From assembly GCA_964482025.1 (NCBI GenBank), contig CAYZVN010000005.1, forward strand, positions 12,826 through 76,825: a DNA stretch of 64,000 nt, read 5' to 3'. Numbering within the stretch: position 1 is the stretch's first letter; every line of letters begins with the position of its first letter. A model generated the notes under the pieces. That model worked only from the letters and a program-made list of their open reading frames with translations, searched no databases and was not told the origin of the DNA. The translations under genes were made by a program, and so were the position numbers. The stretch is from UBA5868 sp964482025. GTDB taxonomy: Bacteria > Pseudomonadota > Gammaproteobacteria > Pseudomonadales > Cellvibrionaceae. Shown piece by piece: positions 34,415-43,389 of the stretch.

Positions 34415-34503
34415 GGAACTTATAATCCCACCTCTGACCGTACCGAAGTACTGCTTTTATGGGTCCGAGACGGGTGTGTTGAATTCAAAGTGAGTGATCA
34501 GAT

Positions 34504-35604
34504 ATGGCGGGAAATACCTTCGGCAAATCGTTTACCGTAACGACCTTCGGGGAGAGTCATGGGGAGGCGCTCGGCTGTATTATTGACGGTTGCCCCCCAG
34601 GAATTGAATTGACCGCAGAAGACGTGCAGATCGATCTCGACCGCCGCAAGCCGGGACAGTCGCGCTATACCACCCAGCGGCGGGAGGAAGATCAGGTCAA
34701 AATTCTGTCCGGTGTGTTCGAGGGGAAAACCACCGGGACACCCATCGGGATGATTATCCAGAACACCGACCAGCGCTCCAAAGACTACAGCAAAATCAAA
34801 GATATCTTTCGCCCCGCCCATGCGGACTACACCTATATGCAGAAGTACGGCATCCGCGACTATCGCGGCGGCGGTCGCTCCTCGGCCCGCGAAACCGCTA
34901 TGCGGGTGGCGGCGGGCGCAGTGGCGAAAAAAGTGCTCAAAGAGACTTGGGGTATCGAGGTCCGCGGTTATCTATCGCAGCTTGGGCCAATTGTCGTAGA
35001 CACTGTCGACTGGAGCGAAATCGGTAACAATCCCTTTTTCTGCCCAGACGCCAGCAAAGTGCCGGCGATGGAAGACTACATGCAAGCCCTCAGTAAAGAG
35101 GGCGACTCGGTAGGGGCAAAAATTACGGTGGTGGCCAGCAATATGATTCCCGGCCTTGGCGAACCCATTTTTGATCGCTTGGATGCGGATCTCGCCCACG
35201 CTCTGATGAGCATCAACGCTGTTAAAGGCATTGAAATCGGAGCGGGTTTTGCCTCAGTTGCGCAAAAGGGCACCGAGCATCGCGATGAAATAACACCCCA
35301 AGGCTTTTTAAGCAATAACGCCGGTGGTGTTCTGGGTGGGATTTCGTCTGGCCAGGATGTCATCGCCCATATCGCCTTAAAGCCTACTTCCAGCCTGCGT
35401 ATTCCAGGTAGAAGTGTGGACATCAATGGCGCTCCGGTCGAAGTGATTACCACCGGTAGGCACGACCCATGCGTGGGGATACGCGCTACACCCATTGCCG
35501 AGGCCATGATGGCTCTAGTACTGGTGGATCACGCCATCCGTCACCGCGGACAGAACAGCGACGTTGCGCTTTCTGTGTCGGTTATCCCCGGCTCTGCGAC
35601 CTAA
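34504..35604 (+). CDS. aroC: Chorismate synthase
   Basis: 366 residues; last step of the shikimate pathway, FMN-dependent. Diagnostic pieces: TTFGESHGEALGCIIDGCPPG at the start, GKTTGTPIGMIIQN-like region, YRGGGRSSARETAMRVAAGA, and GRHDPCVGIRATPIAEAMMALVL. The DAHP synthase of the same pathway lies at 53214. Complete. Confidence 0.98.
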   Translation: MAGNTFGKSFTVTTFGESHGEALGCIIDGCPPGIELTAEDVQIDLDRRKPGQSRYTTQRREEDQVKILSGVFEGKTTGTPIGMIIQNTDQRSKDYSKIKDIFRPAHADYTYMQKYGIRDYRGGGRSSARETAMRVAAGAVAKKVLKETWGIEVRGYLSQLGPIVVDTVDWSEIGNNPFFCPDASKVPAMEDYMQALSKEGDSVGAKITVVASNMIPGLGEPIFDRLDADLAHALMSINAVKGIEIGAGFASVAQKGTEHRDEITPQGFLSNNAGGVLGGISSGQDVIAHIALKPTSSLRIPGRSVDINGAPVEVITTGRHDPCVGIRATPIAEAMMALVLVDHAIRHRGQNSDVALSVSVIPGSAT

Positions 35605-35785
35605 TCCAAAACAGGTTTAAGGCGAAAAGAGAACCGACTGAGTCTCAATTTAAGGCGGTTTTCTAATTCCGTTTGGACGTAGTTAACGATTTCTCTATTG
35701 AGATTGGCTGTTAGCGGGTGTACCCTCAAGGAGACTCTCATACATCTGTATCAGAGATTTTGCTTGTATAGCGGTAGGGTAAACT

Positions 35786-36778
35786 ATGAAAGCCTATCTT
35801 TTTCTCATCAGTTTGTTGCTATCGGCGCCGTCGTTAGTCGCAGCCGCTAGCGCGCCTGCTTCCTGTCCGCAGGTAGACTGCAACTGCGGTGCCATTGCCG
35901 ACGCCCATTGGCGTGACGTCTGTGAGACGCGCCAGGCGAAGGTGATCGAGGGTTGTCTTGAGAATCAAGGCCGCCCCAAGAGCTTCTGTGGCCTGCACGG
36001 CCCCGCAGCTTATCCCGTTGCAACCACCATTCAACCCGATAAAAGTCCCCTCATTGTCGAAAACGACGACCTTGCCATTACACTCAAGCTGATTGCAACC
36101 CAAAACTGGTCTTTGGACGAGTCGATTTCCGCGCTGAAGAGCCGCGAGCGCGCCAAGCAATACGGCGATGCGATACAGGTCGCCAATTTGTTGGAGCGCG
36201 ATATAGAACGGCTTTATCAGCTGCAACGCCAAGCGGATGCAACCTACAGCAAGCTCGGTCAGGACAAGGAGCGTAGAGAATCGGTCAATGGCTATGCTGC
36301 AGGTCTGAATGAGCGCGCCCAATTGTTGCGCGACTATAGCGTAGATCTGTGGCGTCAGGCGGATGCGAACGCGGTGGAGCGTGAGCGCAAAGCGTATCAC
36401 ACGATCGCATTTAGGGTGGCGCGCCTTGCGGGCACTGTATATGAATATGCTGCCGAAGTGCATAAGCTCGCCCGGTCCCAGGCCGATGCGGCCAAAGCTT
36501 GGCAGTCAGCGGCCGAAATCGCGCAGGTGTTGGCGCACTGGGAGCGATCTGCAGAGAATAAAAACCAGCATGTCGAGTTTTATCAAGCGCAAGCGGCAGC
36601 TCGCTGGCATAGAGCCACTTACGAGCTTTTGGCCGCCGGACACAATGAAGCTGTTGCGGCAACGCATGCCAAGGCGCGCGCGGTGGATCAACACGCCCAG
36701 CCTGAGGTCGCCAACAGCAGCCACCCCGATCACGAGACCGCCGAGGATGCTCGGGCCATCAAGCGCGGTTCACGCTAA
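35786..36778 (+). CDS. Secreted helical protein of unknown function with N-terminal cysteines
   Basis: 330 residues. Signal peptide (about 1-22), then a cysteine-rich stretch (CPQVDCNCGAIADAHW, DVCETRQ, EGCLENQG, FCGLHG, seven cysteines within about 50 residues), then a long alanine- and charge-rich helical region (about 90-300) that looks like an extended coiled coil or solenoid. No family recognised. The Cys part may form disulfides in the periplasm. Neighbours give no hint. The tail is His/Glu/Ala-rich. Confidence 0.78.
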   Translation: MKAYLFLISLLLSAPSLVAAASAPASCPQVDCNCGAIADAHWRDVCETRQAKVIEGCLENQGRPKSFCGLHGPAAYPVATTIQPDKSPLIVENDDLAITLKLIATQNWSLDESISALKSRERAKQYGDAIQVANLLERDIERLYQLQRQADATYSKLGQDKERRESVNGYAAGLNERAQLLRDYSVDLWRQADANAVERERKAYHTIAFRVARLAGTVYEYAAEVHKLARSQADAAKAWQSAAEIAQVLAHWERSAENKNQHVEFYQAQAAARWHRATYELLAAGHNEAVAATHAKARAVDQHAQPEVANSSHPDHETAEDARAIKRGSR

Positions 36779-36797
36779 ACCTCGTCTTTAAATAAGA

Positions 36798-36830
36798 AAT
36801 TGGTCACCCATCAAAAATGGATGACCAATT
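36798..36830. terminator. Inverted repeat at convergent gene ends
   Basis: AATTGGTCACCCAT (36798-36811) pairs with ATGGATGACCAATT (36817-36830), one mismatch. It overlaps the stop of the minus-strand outer-membrane gene; on that strand the arm is followed by TCTTATTT, so it can act as a terminator. Confidence 0.6.
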
Positions 36831-37560
36831 CCGCAAATGAGCCCGACAGGGTTGCATCCGCATAAAGATCATCAAGTTCCTCTGCTTGGAGGCTTAAGGT
36901 GCGATAGCCGATATTGACGCCGATATCCATTAACGGAGTCACCTCGAAGGAGTAACCAAGCCGTGCACTCACGTCTGTCACTTTGTCCCCTCGGTAGCTG
37001 ATGGCATTAGCCGTGCCGCCAATGCTCCAGCCGGAACCGGGGAAATCCAGTTGAAAATTGACATAGCCCATTGGCAAGACGCCTTTTAATTCCGCTCGCG
37101 CGGTTTGACTGACTTCGCTCTGAATCTCTACGTAACCTTCCATCTGGCGCGCCGTAATGCCGAGGTCGAAAGTAACCCAATTGTCCAGCAGCTCGTAATA
37201 AAAGGTGGCATCGGTGTGGGAGAGATCCATATCGGTGACCACCCCAATCTCAGCTTCAACGGCAATCCCGCCCAGGATAAAGCTTTGTGAAGTGGTGGAG
37301 GCCTCGGTCGCCGAAATGCCACTGTGCATGACGCGCACATTCGGGAGGAGGGGGATGGGGTGTTCCAACATGACCCATAACACCGTGCTTGTCTCATCTT
37401 TAAAGCCGAGATCATCTAGGGTGGTAGTGGAATTATGCTGGCCGACATCTCCTTCCACATTGATATACCACTGGCCGATACCGCCTTGGAGTCCCAGTGC
37501 ATCACACCACGCCGTAACCGGAGCGCAGGCGAGGGACGTTATCAGTATGAGCTTTTTCAT
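36811..37560 (-). CDS. Outer-membrane beta-barrel protein (TIGR04219-like)
   Basis: 249 residues from the start MKKLILITS; an upstream frame adds nine. Signal peptide (about 1-20, cut at WCDA). The mature protein is rich in alternating aromatic/hydrophobic strands (e.g. GQWYINVEGDVG, VTFDLGITARQM, SARLGYSFEVTPLMDIGVNIGYRT) and ends in FAELVIHF with a C-terminal Phe, the outer-membrane insertion signal. Function unknown; typical of small barrels in marine gammaproteobacteria. Confidence 0.83.
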   Translation of the reverse strand: MKKLILITSLACAPVTAWCDALGLQGGIGQWYINVEGDVGQHNSTTTLDDLGFKDETSTVLWVMLEHPIPLLPNVRVMHSGISATEASTTSQSFILGGIAVEAEIGVVTDMDLSHTDATFYYELLDNWVTFDLGITARQMEGYVEIQSEVSQTARAELKGVLPMGYVNFQLDFPGSGWSIGGTANAISYRGDKVTDVSARLGYSFEVTPLMDIGVNIGYRTLSLQAEELDDLYADATLSGSFAELVIHF

Positions 37561-37618
37561 TTGCGGAGCCTCATGATGAAGTTGCATGGCGCAAACCTGA
37601 TTGGCCTGCTAACAGCGC

Positions 37619-38530
37619 CTATATAACAGAGAAATCGGAGTCTATGCTGCTCGTTAACCGAGGTGGTGCACGATTGGCGCGCAGCACCTCGAAAAAGGCA
37701 TGTGCAGCATTGCTCAGTTGGCGCTTGTGATGCTTGGCAACACCTAGGTCGCGGCTCAAAGCCACGCCTCCTAAGCGCAGAGGCCGAATATTTTCATCGA
37801 TCATAGATTCTGGCAATACGCTCCATCCGAGCCCAACCGAAACCATCATTTTTATCGTTTCCAGATAATTAGTTGTCATGTTAATAGATAGTGGTAGTTG
37901 GCGCTCGGTGAAACAACGCTTTATCAGGCGGCCGGTGTAGGTGCTCAAATCCGGCAATATAGCGGCGGACTCGCTCAGCGTGACCAAGTTCGTATTGTCG
38001 GGCAGGCTTGACTCTAAACTTGTTACGAAGCGGAGCTGATCCCGCCAAAGTATCTCAAACTCCAGATGCTCAACCGGCTCCGGTGCCAAAGTGACCACGG
38101 CAAGTTCGCATAAGCCTCGATGTACGCGCTCTAGGGCAATTTCAGAGTCGAGAAACTCGAACTTCAGGTTTACTTCTGGATAAGCCGAAGCGAAAGCCCG
38201 CAGCACAGGGGGCAGTTTATGCAGCCCCACGTGATGGCTGGTCGCTACCCGCAATTCACCGCGAATTTCCCCGGAGAGATCGGTAACGACCTGCTTGGCT
38301 TCCTCAAGTTGGATAACGATCTTTTCGGCGCGAGGAAGCAGAATGCGACCCGCCTGGGTGAGCTGAATGGTTTTGCCGATACGATCAAAGAGGCTTGCAC
38401 CTAGTTGTGCCTCCAGCGAGGCGACCCGCTTGCTAACAGCAGGCTGGGTAATGAAGAGATCATCCGCCGCCAGCGAAAAGGATTGCCGGCGGGCGACGCA
38501 AATAAAAGCTTTAAGGTTGTCTAAATCCAC
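37619..38530 (-). CDS. LysR-family regulator divergent from leuC
   Basis: 303 residues. N-terminal winged helix (MDLDNLKAFICVARRQSFSLAADDLFITQPAVSKRVASLE in shortened sense) and a periplasmic-binding-like effector domain. It faces leuC across 120 bases, so it probably controls leuCDB-asd. A candidate LysR operator (TTTTGGAATCCAAAA) lies between. The effector could be a leucine-pathway intermediate; this is inferred. Confidence 0.88.
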   Translation of the reverse strand: MDLDNLKAFICVARRQSFSLAADDLFITQPAVSKRVASLEAQLGASLFDRIGKTIQLTQAGRILLPRAEKIVIQLEEAKQVVTDLSGEIRGELRVATSHHVGLHKLPPVLRAFASAYPEVNLKFEFLDSEIALERVHRGLCELAVVTLAPEPVEHLEFEILWRDQLRFVTSLESSLPDNTNLVTLSESAAILPDLSTYTGRLIKRCFTERQLPLSINMTTNYLETIKMMVSVGLGWSVLPESMIDENIRPLRLGGVALSRDLGVAKHHKRQLSNAAHAFFEVLRANRAPPRLTSSIDSDFSVI

Positions 38531-38551
38531 CTAAATCTCCCAGGAATTCCC

Positions 38552-38566
38552 TTTTGGAATCCAAAA
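38552..38566. promoter_or_regulatory. Candidate LysR operator between the regulator and leuC
   Basis: TTTTGGAATCCAAAA is a perfect inverted repeat with a three-base centre and contains the T-N11-A pattern of LysR sites (T38552 to A38564). Confidence 0.55.
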
Positions 38567-38650
38567 TATAAATATAATGAATTGGAGTTATTGTATTGCG
38601 AAGTATAGGATTGATCTACTCGTATCAACCATACCGGAGACCGTATTTTC

Positions 38651-40081
38651 ATGGCCGGACTGACGCTTTATGACAAGTTGTGGCGAAATCATCTCGTGCT
38701 GGAGAGAGATGATGGCTCGGCACTCATTTATATCGATCGCCATATAGTGCATGAGGTGACCTCACCCCAGGCGTTTGAAGGCTTACGTCTTGCCGGCCGC
38801 AAGCCGTGGAGAGTCGAAAGCATAGTGGCGACACCGGACCACAACGTGCCCACCACCACCGAGGAAAGAGCGGCGGGTGTGGAAGGGATTGCCGACCCTA
38901 TATCGAAAATCCAGGTTAAGACGCTGGATGAAAACTGCGATGAGCTGGGCATCTTGGAGTTCAAAATCAACGATAGCCGCCAAGGCATAGTGCATGTGGT
39001 GGGGCCAGAAACCGGTGCCTGTCTGCCGGGTATGACCATAGTTTGCGGAGACTCCCATACGTCTACTAACGGTGCTTTAGGCGCCTTGGCGTTCGGTATA
39101 GGTACTAGCGAAGTCGAGCATGTGATGGCGACCCAATGCTTGGTGGCCAAGAAAATGAAGAGCATGCTGATTCAAGTGGACGGCAAGCTCGGAGCCGGTG
39201 TAACGCCGAAAGACGTGGTATTGGCCATTATTGGTGAAATCGGCACTGCAGGTGGCACAGGCTATGCCATTGAGTTCGGCGGCGAAGTTTTCCGCGAAAT
39301 GTCAATGGAAGGGCGCTTGACGGTCTGCAATATGGCGATTGAGGCCGGAGCTCGTGCGGGTATGGTCGCCGTTGACGACATCACTTTAGAGTATGTAAAG
39401 AGCAAGCCTTTCGCGCCTAAAGGTGAGTTGTGGGATTTGGCTGTGGCGGAATGGCGTCAACTGCACAGTGATCCTGATGCTGAGTTTGACCGAGTGGTGC
39501 GCATAGATGGCGGCCAGATTCAGCCACAGGTGACTTGGGGTACGTCTCCAGAAATGGTCTTGCCCGTCTCCGGACAGGTGCCGGACCCAGCGGCAGAGAT
39601 TGATCCGGTCAAGCAGACCAGCATTCAGCGGGCGCTGGACTATATGGGCTTGCAAGCCGGTCAGGCGATTACCGAAATTCCGGTTGATAAAGTGTTTATT
39701 GGCTCTTGTACCAATTCGCGTATCGAAGATATTCGCAGCGCCGCCGACGTCGTCAAAGGGCGGCGCAAGGCGTCCTCGGTCGCCTTGGCCATGGTGGTGC
39801 CGGGCTCGGGACAGGTAAAAGCGCAGGCGGAAGCGGAAGGCTTGGACAAAATTTTCATCGAAGCGGGCTTTGAGTGGCGCGAGCCGGGTTGTTCCATGTG
39901 CCTGGCGATGAATGCCGATCGACTGGAGCCGGGCGAGCGCTGTGCGTCTACCTCTAACCGCAACTTTGAGGGCCGGCAGGGGTACGGCGGGCGCACCCAT
40001 CTGGTGAGTCCGGCAATGGCCGCAGGCGCAGCGATTGCCGGCCATTTTGTCGATGTGCGTCAAATGGCGGAAAGCAACTGA
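38651..40081 (+). CDS. leuC: 3-isopropylmalate dehydratase large subunit
   Basis: 476 residues; with LeuD isomerises 2- to 3-isopropylmalate. Aconitase-type 4Fe-4S enzyme: GSCTNSRIEDIRSAA and CSMCLAMN supply the cluster cysteines; VCGDSHTSTNGALGALAFGIG is a family signature. First gene of leuC-leuD-leuB-asd, likely under the divergent LysR regulator. Complete. Confidence 0.98.
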   Translation: MAGLTLYDKLWRNHLVLERDDGSALIYIDRHIVHEVTSPQAFEGLRLAGRKPWRVESIVATPDHNVPTTTEERAAGVEGIADPISKIQVKTLDENCDELGILEFKINDSRQGIVHVVGPETGACLPGMTIVCGDSHTSTNGALGALAFGIGTSEVEHVMATQCLVAKKMKSMLIQVDGKLGAGVTPKDVVLAIIGEIGTAGGTGYAIEFGGEVFREMSMEGRLTVCNMAIEAGARAGMVAVDDITLEYVKSKPFAPKGELWDLAVAEWRQLHSDPDAEFDRVVRIDGGQIQPQVTWGTSPEMVLPVSGQVPDPAAEIDPVKQTSIQRALDYMGLQAGQAITEIPVDKVFIGSCTNSRIEDIRSAADVVKGRRKASSVALAMVVPGSGQVKAQAEAEGLDKIFIEAGFEWREPGCSMCLAMNADRLEPGERCASTSNRNFEGRQGYGGRTHLVSPAMAAGAAIAGHFVDVRQMAESN

Positions 40082-40091
40082 GGAGATTCTT

Positions 40092-40742
40092 ATGAAAAGT
40101 TTTACTCGAATTACGGGCCTGGTTGCTCCCATGGATCGCGCCAACGTCGATACCGACTTGATCATTCCCAAGCAATTTCTTAAATCCATCGCCAGAGCGG
40201 GCTTTGGCGCTAACGCCTTTGACGAGCTGCGCTATCTAGACGAAGGGCAGCCGGGAAAAGACAACAGTAATCGGCCATTAAATCCCGATTTTCCGCTGAA
40301 CTTCCCGCGTTATCAGGGCGCGAGCATTTTGTTGACTCGCGAAAACTTCGGCTGTGGCTCCAGTCGCGAACACGCGCCTTGGGCCCTAGATGAATTCGGA
40401 TTCCGCTGCATTATTGCACCGAGTTTTGCCGATATCTTTTTTAACAACTGCTTTAAAAACGGCCTATTGCCAGTGGTGCTGCCGGCGGATGTGGTATCGC
40501 ATCTTTTCGACGAAATGTATGCCAATGAAGGCTATCAGTTGACGGTGGATTTGCAGGAGCAGCTCGTTGTTAAACCCGATGGTCAATCTTACGGCTTTGA
40601 AGTGGATGCTTTTCGCAAACACTGCTTGCTGAATGGCTTGGACGACATAGGGCTGACCTTGCAAGACGCGGAACACATTAAAGCCTATGAGGCTAAGCGC
40701 CGAATCAGCGCTCCTTGGCTTTTCAGCACAGCGGAACAATAA
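40092..40742 (+). CDS. leuD: 3-isopropylmalate dehydratase small subunit
   Basis: 216 residues from MKSFTRITG with AGGAG upstream; the swivelling domain that completes LeuC. Motifs: DTDLIIPKQFLKSI and the substrate loop ENFGCGSSREHAPWAL. It begins 10 bases after leuC and is followed by leuB. Ordinary. Confidence 0.98.
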   Translation: MKSFTRITGLVAPMDRANVDTDLIIPKQFLKSIARAGFGANAFDELRYLDEGQPGKDNSNRPLNPDFPLNFPRYQGASILLTRENFGCGSSREHAPWALDEFGFRCIIAPSFADIFFNNCFKNGLLPVVLPADVVSHLFDEMYANEGYQLTVDLQEQLVVKPDGQSYGFEVDAFRKHCLLNGLDDIGLTLQDAEHIKAYEAKRRISAPWLFSTAEQ

Positions 40743-40756
40743 GAGATAACACCAAC

Positions 40757-41836
40757 ATGACAAAAAAAATCGTTCTTTTACCCGGTGATGGCATAGGCCC
40801 TGAAATCGTCGCTGAAGCCCAGAAAGTACTGCAAAAAGCCGACGCTTTGTTTGGACTTGATTTGGAATTCGAGACTGACCTGATCGGCGGCAGTGCACTT
40901 GATGAGCACGGCGTCCCCTTAGCGGACACCACACTAGAACGTTGCCGTGCGGCGGATGCCATTTTAATGGGCTCGGTCGGCGGTCCCAAGTGGGATCATT
41001 TTGAGTCGTCCTTGCGGCCCGAAAAAGGCCTGTTGCGCCTGCGCTACGAGCTGGGGCTCTATGCAAACTTGCGGCCGGCCATTCTTTACCCGCAATTGGC
41101 CGATGCCTCTACTTTGAAAAAAGAAGTGGTTGCCGGCTTAGATATCCTGATAGTGCGCGAGCTAACGGGAGGTATCTATTTTGGTCAGCCCCGCGGGATT
41201 CGCACCCTCGAAAATGGTGAGCGCCAAGGCTTTAATACCTATGTCTATGCCGAGCATGAGATCGAACGCATAGGCCGGACCGCATTTGAAATGGCGCGCA
41301 AGCGCGGCGCCAAACTCTGCTCCGTGGACAAGGCAAACGTGTTGGAGGCCACGGTGCTGTGGCGAGAAGTGATGGATCGCCTGGCCCCTGAGTTTCCGGA
41401 TGTGCAGCTGAGCCACATGTACGTCGACAATGCCGCTATGCAGCTGGTGAGAGCACCTAAGCAATTTGATGTCATAGTTACGGGTAACATGTTTGGCGAT
41501 ATTTTGTCCGATGCTGCTGCAATGTTGACCGGCTCCATTGGCATGCTGCCCTCTGCCTCGCTTAATAAAGATAGCCGAGGTCTCTACGAGCCGGTACATG
41601 GCTCGGCACCCGATATCGCCGGTCAGGGCGTAGCTAACCCGCTGGCGACTATTTTGTCTGCGTCCATGATGTTGCGTTATTCATTAGCACAAAAAGAAGC
41701 CGCCGATGCCATTGATGCGGCCGTGGGTAGGGTGCTCGACCAAGGTTATCGTACCGCTGATATTTTCAGCGAAGGCATGCGCCGAGTCGGCACTGTCGAA
41801 ATGGGTGGCGCCGTAGTGGCGGCGTTGGAAAACTGA
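40757..41836 (+). CDS. leuB: 3-isopropylmalate dehydrogenase
   Basis: 359 residues from MTKKIVLLPGDGIGPE; oxidative decarboxylation of 3-isopropylmalate, NAD+-dependent. Metal and substrate region VDKANVLEA... and MYVDNAAMQLV, and nucleotide site GSAPDIAGQGVANP with the Asp-Ile-Ala-Gly... pattern of LeuB. Complete; in the leu-asd run. Confidence 0.98.
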   Translation: MTKKIVLLPGDGIGPEIVAEAQKVLQKADALFGLDLEFETDLIGGSALDEHGVPLADTTLERCRAADAILMGSVGGPKWDHFESSLRPEKGLLRLRYELGLYANLRPAILYPQLADASTLKKEVVAGLDILIVRELTGGIYFGQPRGIRTLENGERQGFNTYVYAEHEIERIGRTAFEMARKRGAKLCSVDKANVLEATVLWREVMDRLAPEFPDVQLSHMYVDNAAMQLVRAPKQFDVIVTGNMFGDILSDAAAMLTGSIGMLPSASLNKDSRGLYEPVHGSAPDIAGQGVANPLATILSASMMLRYSLAQKEAADAIDAAVGRVLDQGYRTADIFSEGMRRVGTVEMGGAVVAALEN

Positions 41837-41862
41837 TTCAGTTAAAAGTAAAGGTTACGAAA

Positions 41863-42972
41863 ATGATGCAGGTAGGTTTTGTAGGTTGGCGCGGCATGGT
41901 CGGCTCCGTTCTCATGGGTCGCATGCGAGAAGAAAATGATTTCGCAGATATAGATCCGGTTTTTTTTACCACCTCCAACGTGGGCGGCCAAGGGCCGGAT
42001 GTCGGCAAGCCCGTCCCACCTTTAAAAGACGCATACGATATCGACGCACTCAAAGCCATGGATGCCATTATTTCGTGTCAGGGCGGCGATTACACCAATG
42101 CGGTGATCGACAAGCTTCGTGAGACCGGCTGGCAGGGCTACTGGATTGATGCTGCTTCGTCACTGCGCATGAAAGACAACGCCATTATTGTGCTCGACCC
42201 GGTGAACGACCGCGTGATTCGCCAGGGCCTGAAAGATGGAGTTAAAAACTACATCGGTGGCAACTGCACGGTGAGTCTTATGCTGATGGCTCTCGGTGGC
42301 CTTTTTGAGAAAGGCTTAGTGGAGTGGGTGAGCGCAATGACCTATCAAGCCGCCAGCGGAGCAGGTGCGCAAAATATGCGCGAGCTGATCAGCCAGATGG
42401 GGCAAATTCATGCATCTGTTGCAGACAAGCTGGCGGATCCGGCGAGCGCGATTCTCGACATCGATAAGGAAGTTGTGGAAACCATGCGCTCTGCGGATTT
42501 CCCACAAGAGAACTTCGGTGCACCGCTCGCAGGCAGCCTGCTTCCTTATATAGATAAGCAGTTGGAAAACGGTCAGAGTCGTGAAGAGTGGAAAGCACAG
42601 GCGGAGGCTAACAAGATTCTTGGCAATGCCAGTCCGGTCCCGGTGGACGGCGTCTGCGTAAGAATTGGCGCGATGCGCAGCCATAGCCAAGCCTTGACCA
42701 TCAAGTTAACCCATGACCTTCCTCTGGCCGAGATTGAACAAATTATCGCCAGCTCTAACCAGTGGGTAAAAGTGGTTCCCAATACGCGTGAGGCGTCCCT
42801 GAGTGAACTCACTCCGACTAAGGTTACGGGTACGCTCTCGATCCCGGTTGGGCGACTGCGGAAAATGAGTATGGGGCCGCAATATCTCTCGGCATTTACG
42901 GTGGGTGATCAGCTCCTGTGGGGAGCCGCTGAGCCGCTGCGTCGCATGTTGCGAATTTTGCAGCAACACTAA
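41863..42972 (+). CDS. asd: Aspartate-semialdehyde dehydrogenase
   Basis: 369 residues; reduces aspartyl phosphate to the semialdehyde that feeds lysine, threonine, methionine and ectoine. GFVGWRGMVGSVLMGRM is the NADP site; the catalytic Cys stands in GGNCTVSLMLMALGGL, and a His in RIGAMRSHSQALTIK. It serves both aspartokinases in the window (lysC, ask). Terminator right behind. Confidence 0.98.
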   Translation: MMQVGFVGWRGMVGSVLMGRMREENDFADIDPVFFTTSNVGGQGPDVGKPVPPLKDAYDIDALKAMDAIISCQGGDYTNAVIDKLRETGWQGYWIDAASSLRMKDNAIIVLDPVNDRVIRQGLKDGVKNYIGGNCTVSLMLMALGGLFEKGLVEWVSAMTYQAASGAGAQNMRELISQMGQIHASVADKLADPASAILDIDKEVVETMRSADFPQENFGAPLAGSLLPYIDKQLENGQSREEWKAQAEANKILGNASPVPVDGVCVRIGAMRSHSQALTIKLTHDLPLAEIEQIIASSNQWVKVVPNTREASLSELTPTKVTGTLSIPVGRLRKMSMGPQYLSAFTVGDQLLWGAAEPLRRMLRILQQH

Positions 42973-43389
42973 ATCTTCTCCTCCACAACCCCTGCCATTG
43001 CAGGGGTTTTTCTTTTATGGCCTGCTATAGTTATACGCGTGGCGCGAATTTGCACGAGCGGCCATTCTAGATATCTCTGTCAGCCGACTTTTTGAGCGGC
43101 CGGCGTCCGCGTGTGCAATCTGTGTCGCCAAGGTGCGGCGTATTTTCGTGATGGCTTCTGGCTCCGCTTAAAGAAAATTGGTAAAAACGTCCAAGCCGCG
43201 ACTATTTTAATAACGAGCGTTGCTATTTCGGCGGCTTTCCGCCGGGCCGTAAGTTGATAAAACGCTACTTATAATGAATACTTGCAACGATAAGTGAAAG
43301 ACTATTCTAGGTTTGGCCGTGTGCAGCCCCACCGCTGATATTTTGGGTGCATCTTTGGCTAACTAACCAAACAAGATAAGGATTCTCCT
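42973..43389. other. Intergenic region between asd and fimV (417 bases)
   Basis: No open reading frame with a ribosome site is seen. The left end holds the asd terminator. A perfect TATAAT at 43270-43275 lies 115 bases before fimV, without a matching -35 box at 16-18 bases. The rest shows no repeat or RNA motif that I recognise; most likely it is a long leader and promoter region of fimV. Confidence 0.6.
42987..43016 (+). terminator. Intrinsic terminator after asd
   Basis: AACCCCTGC (42987-42995) pairs with GCAGGGGTT (43000-43008), loop CATT, then TTTCTTTT. Confidence 0.92.

Noticed and set aside
39386..40189. Minus-strand frame across leuC
   Set aside because: Opposite conserved leuC cluster region; no domain.
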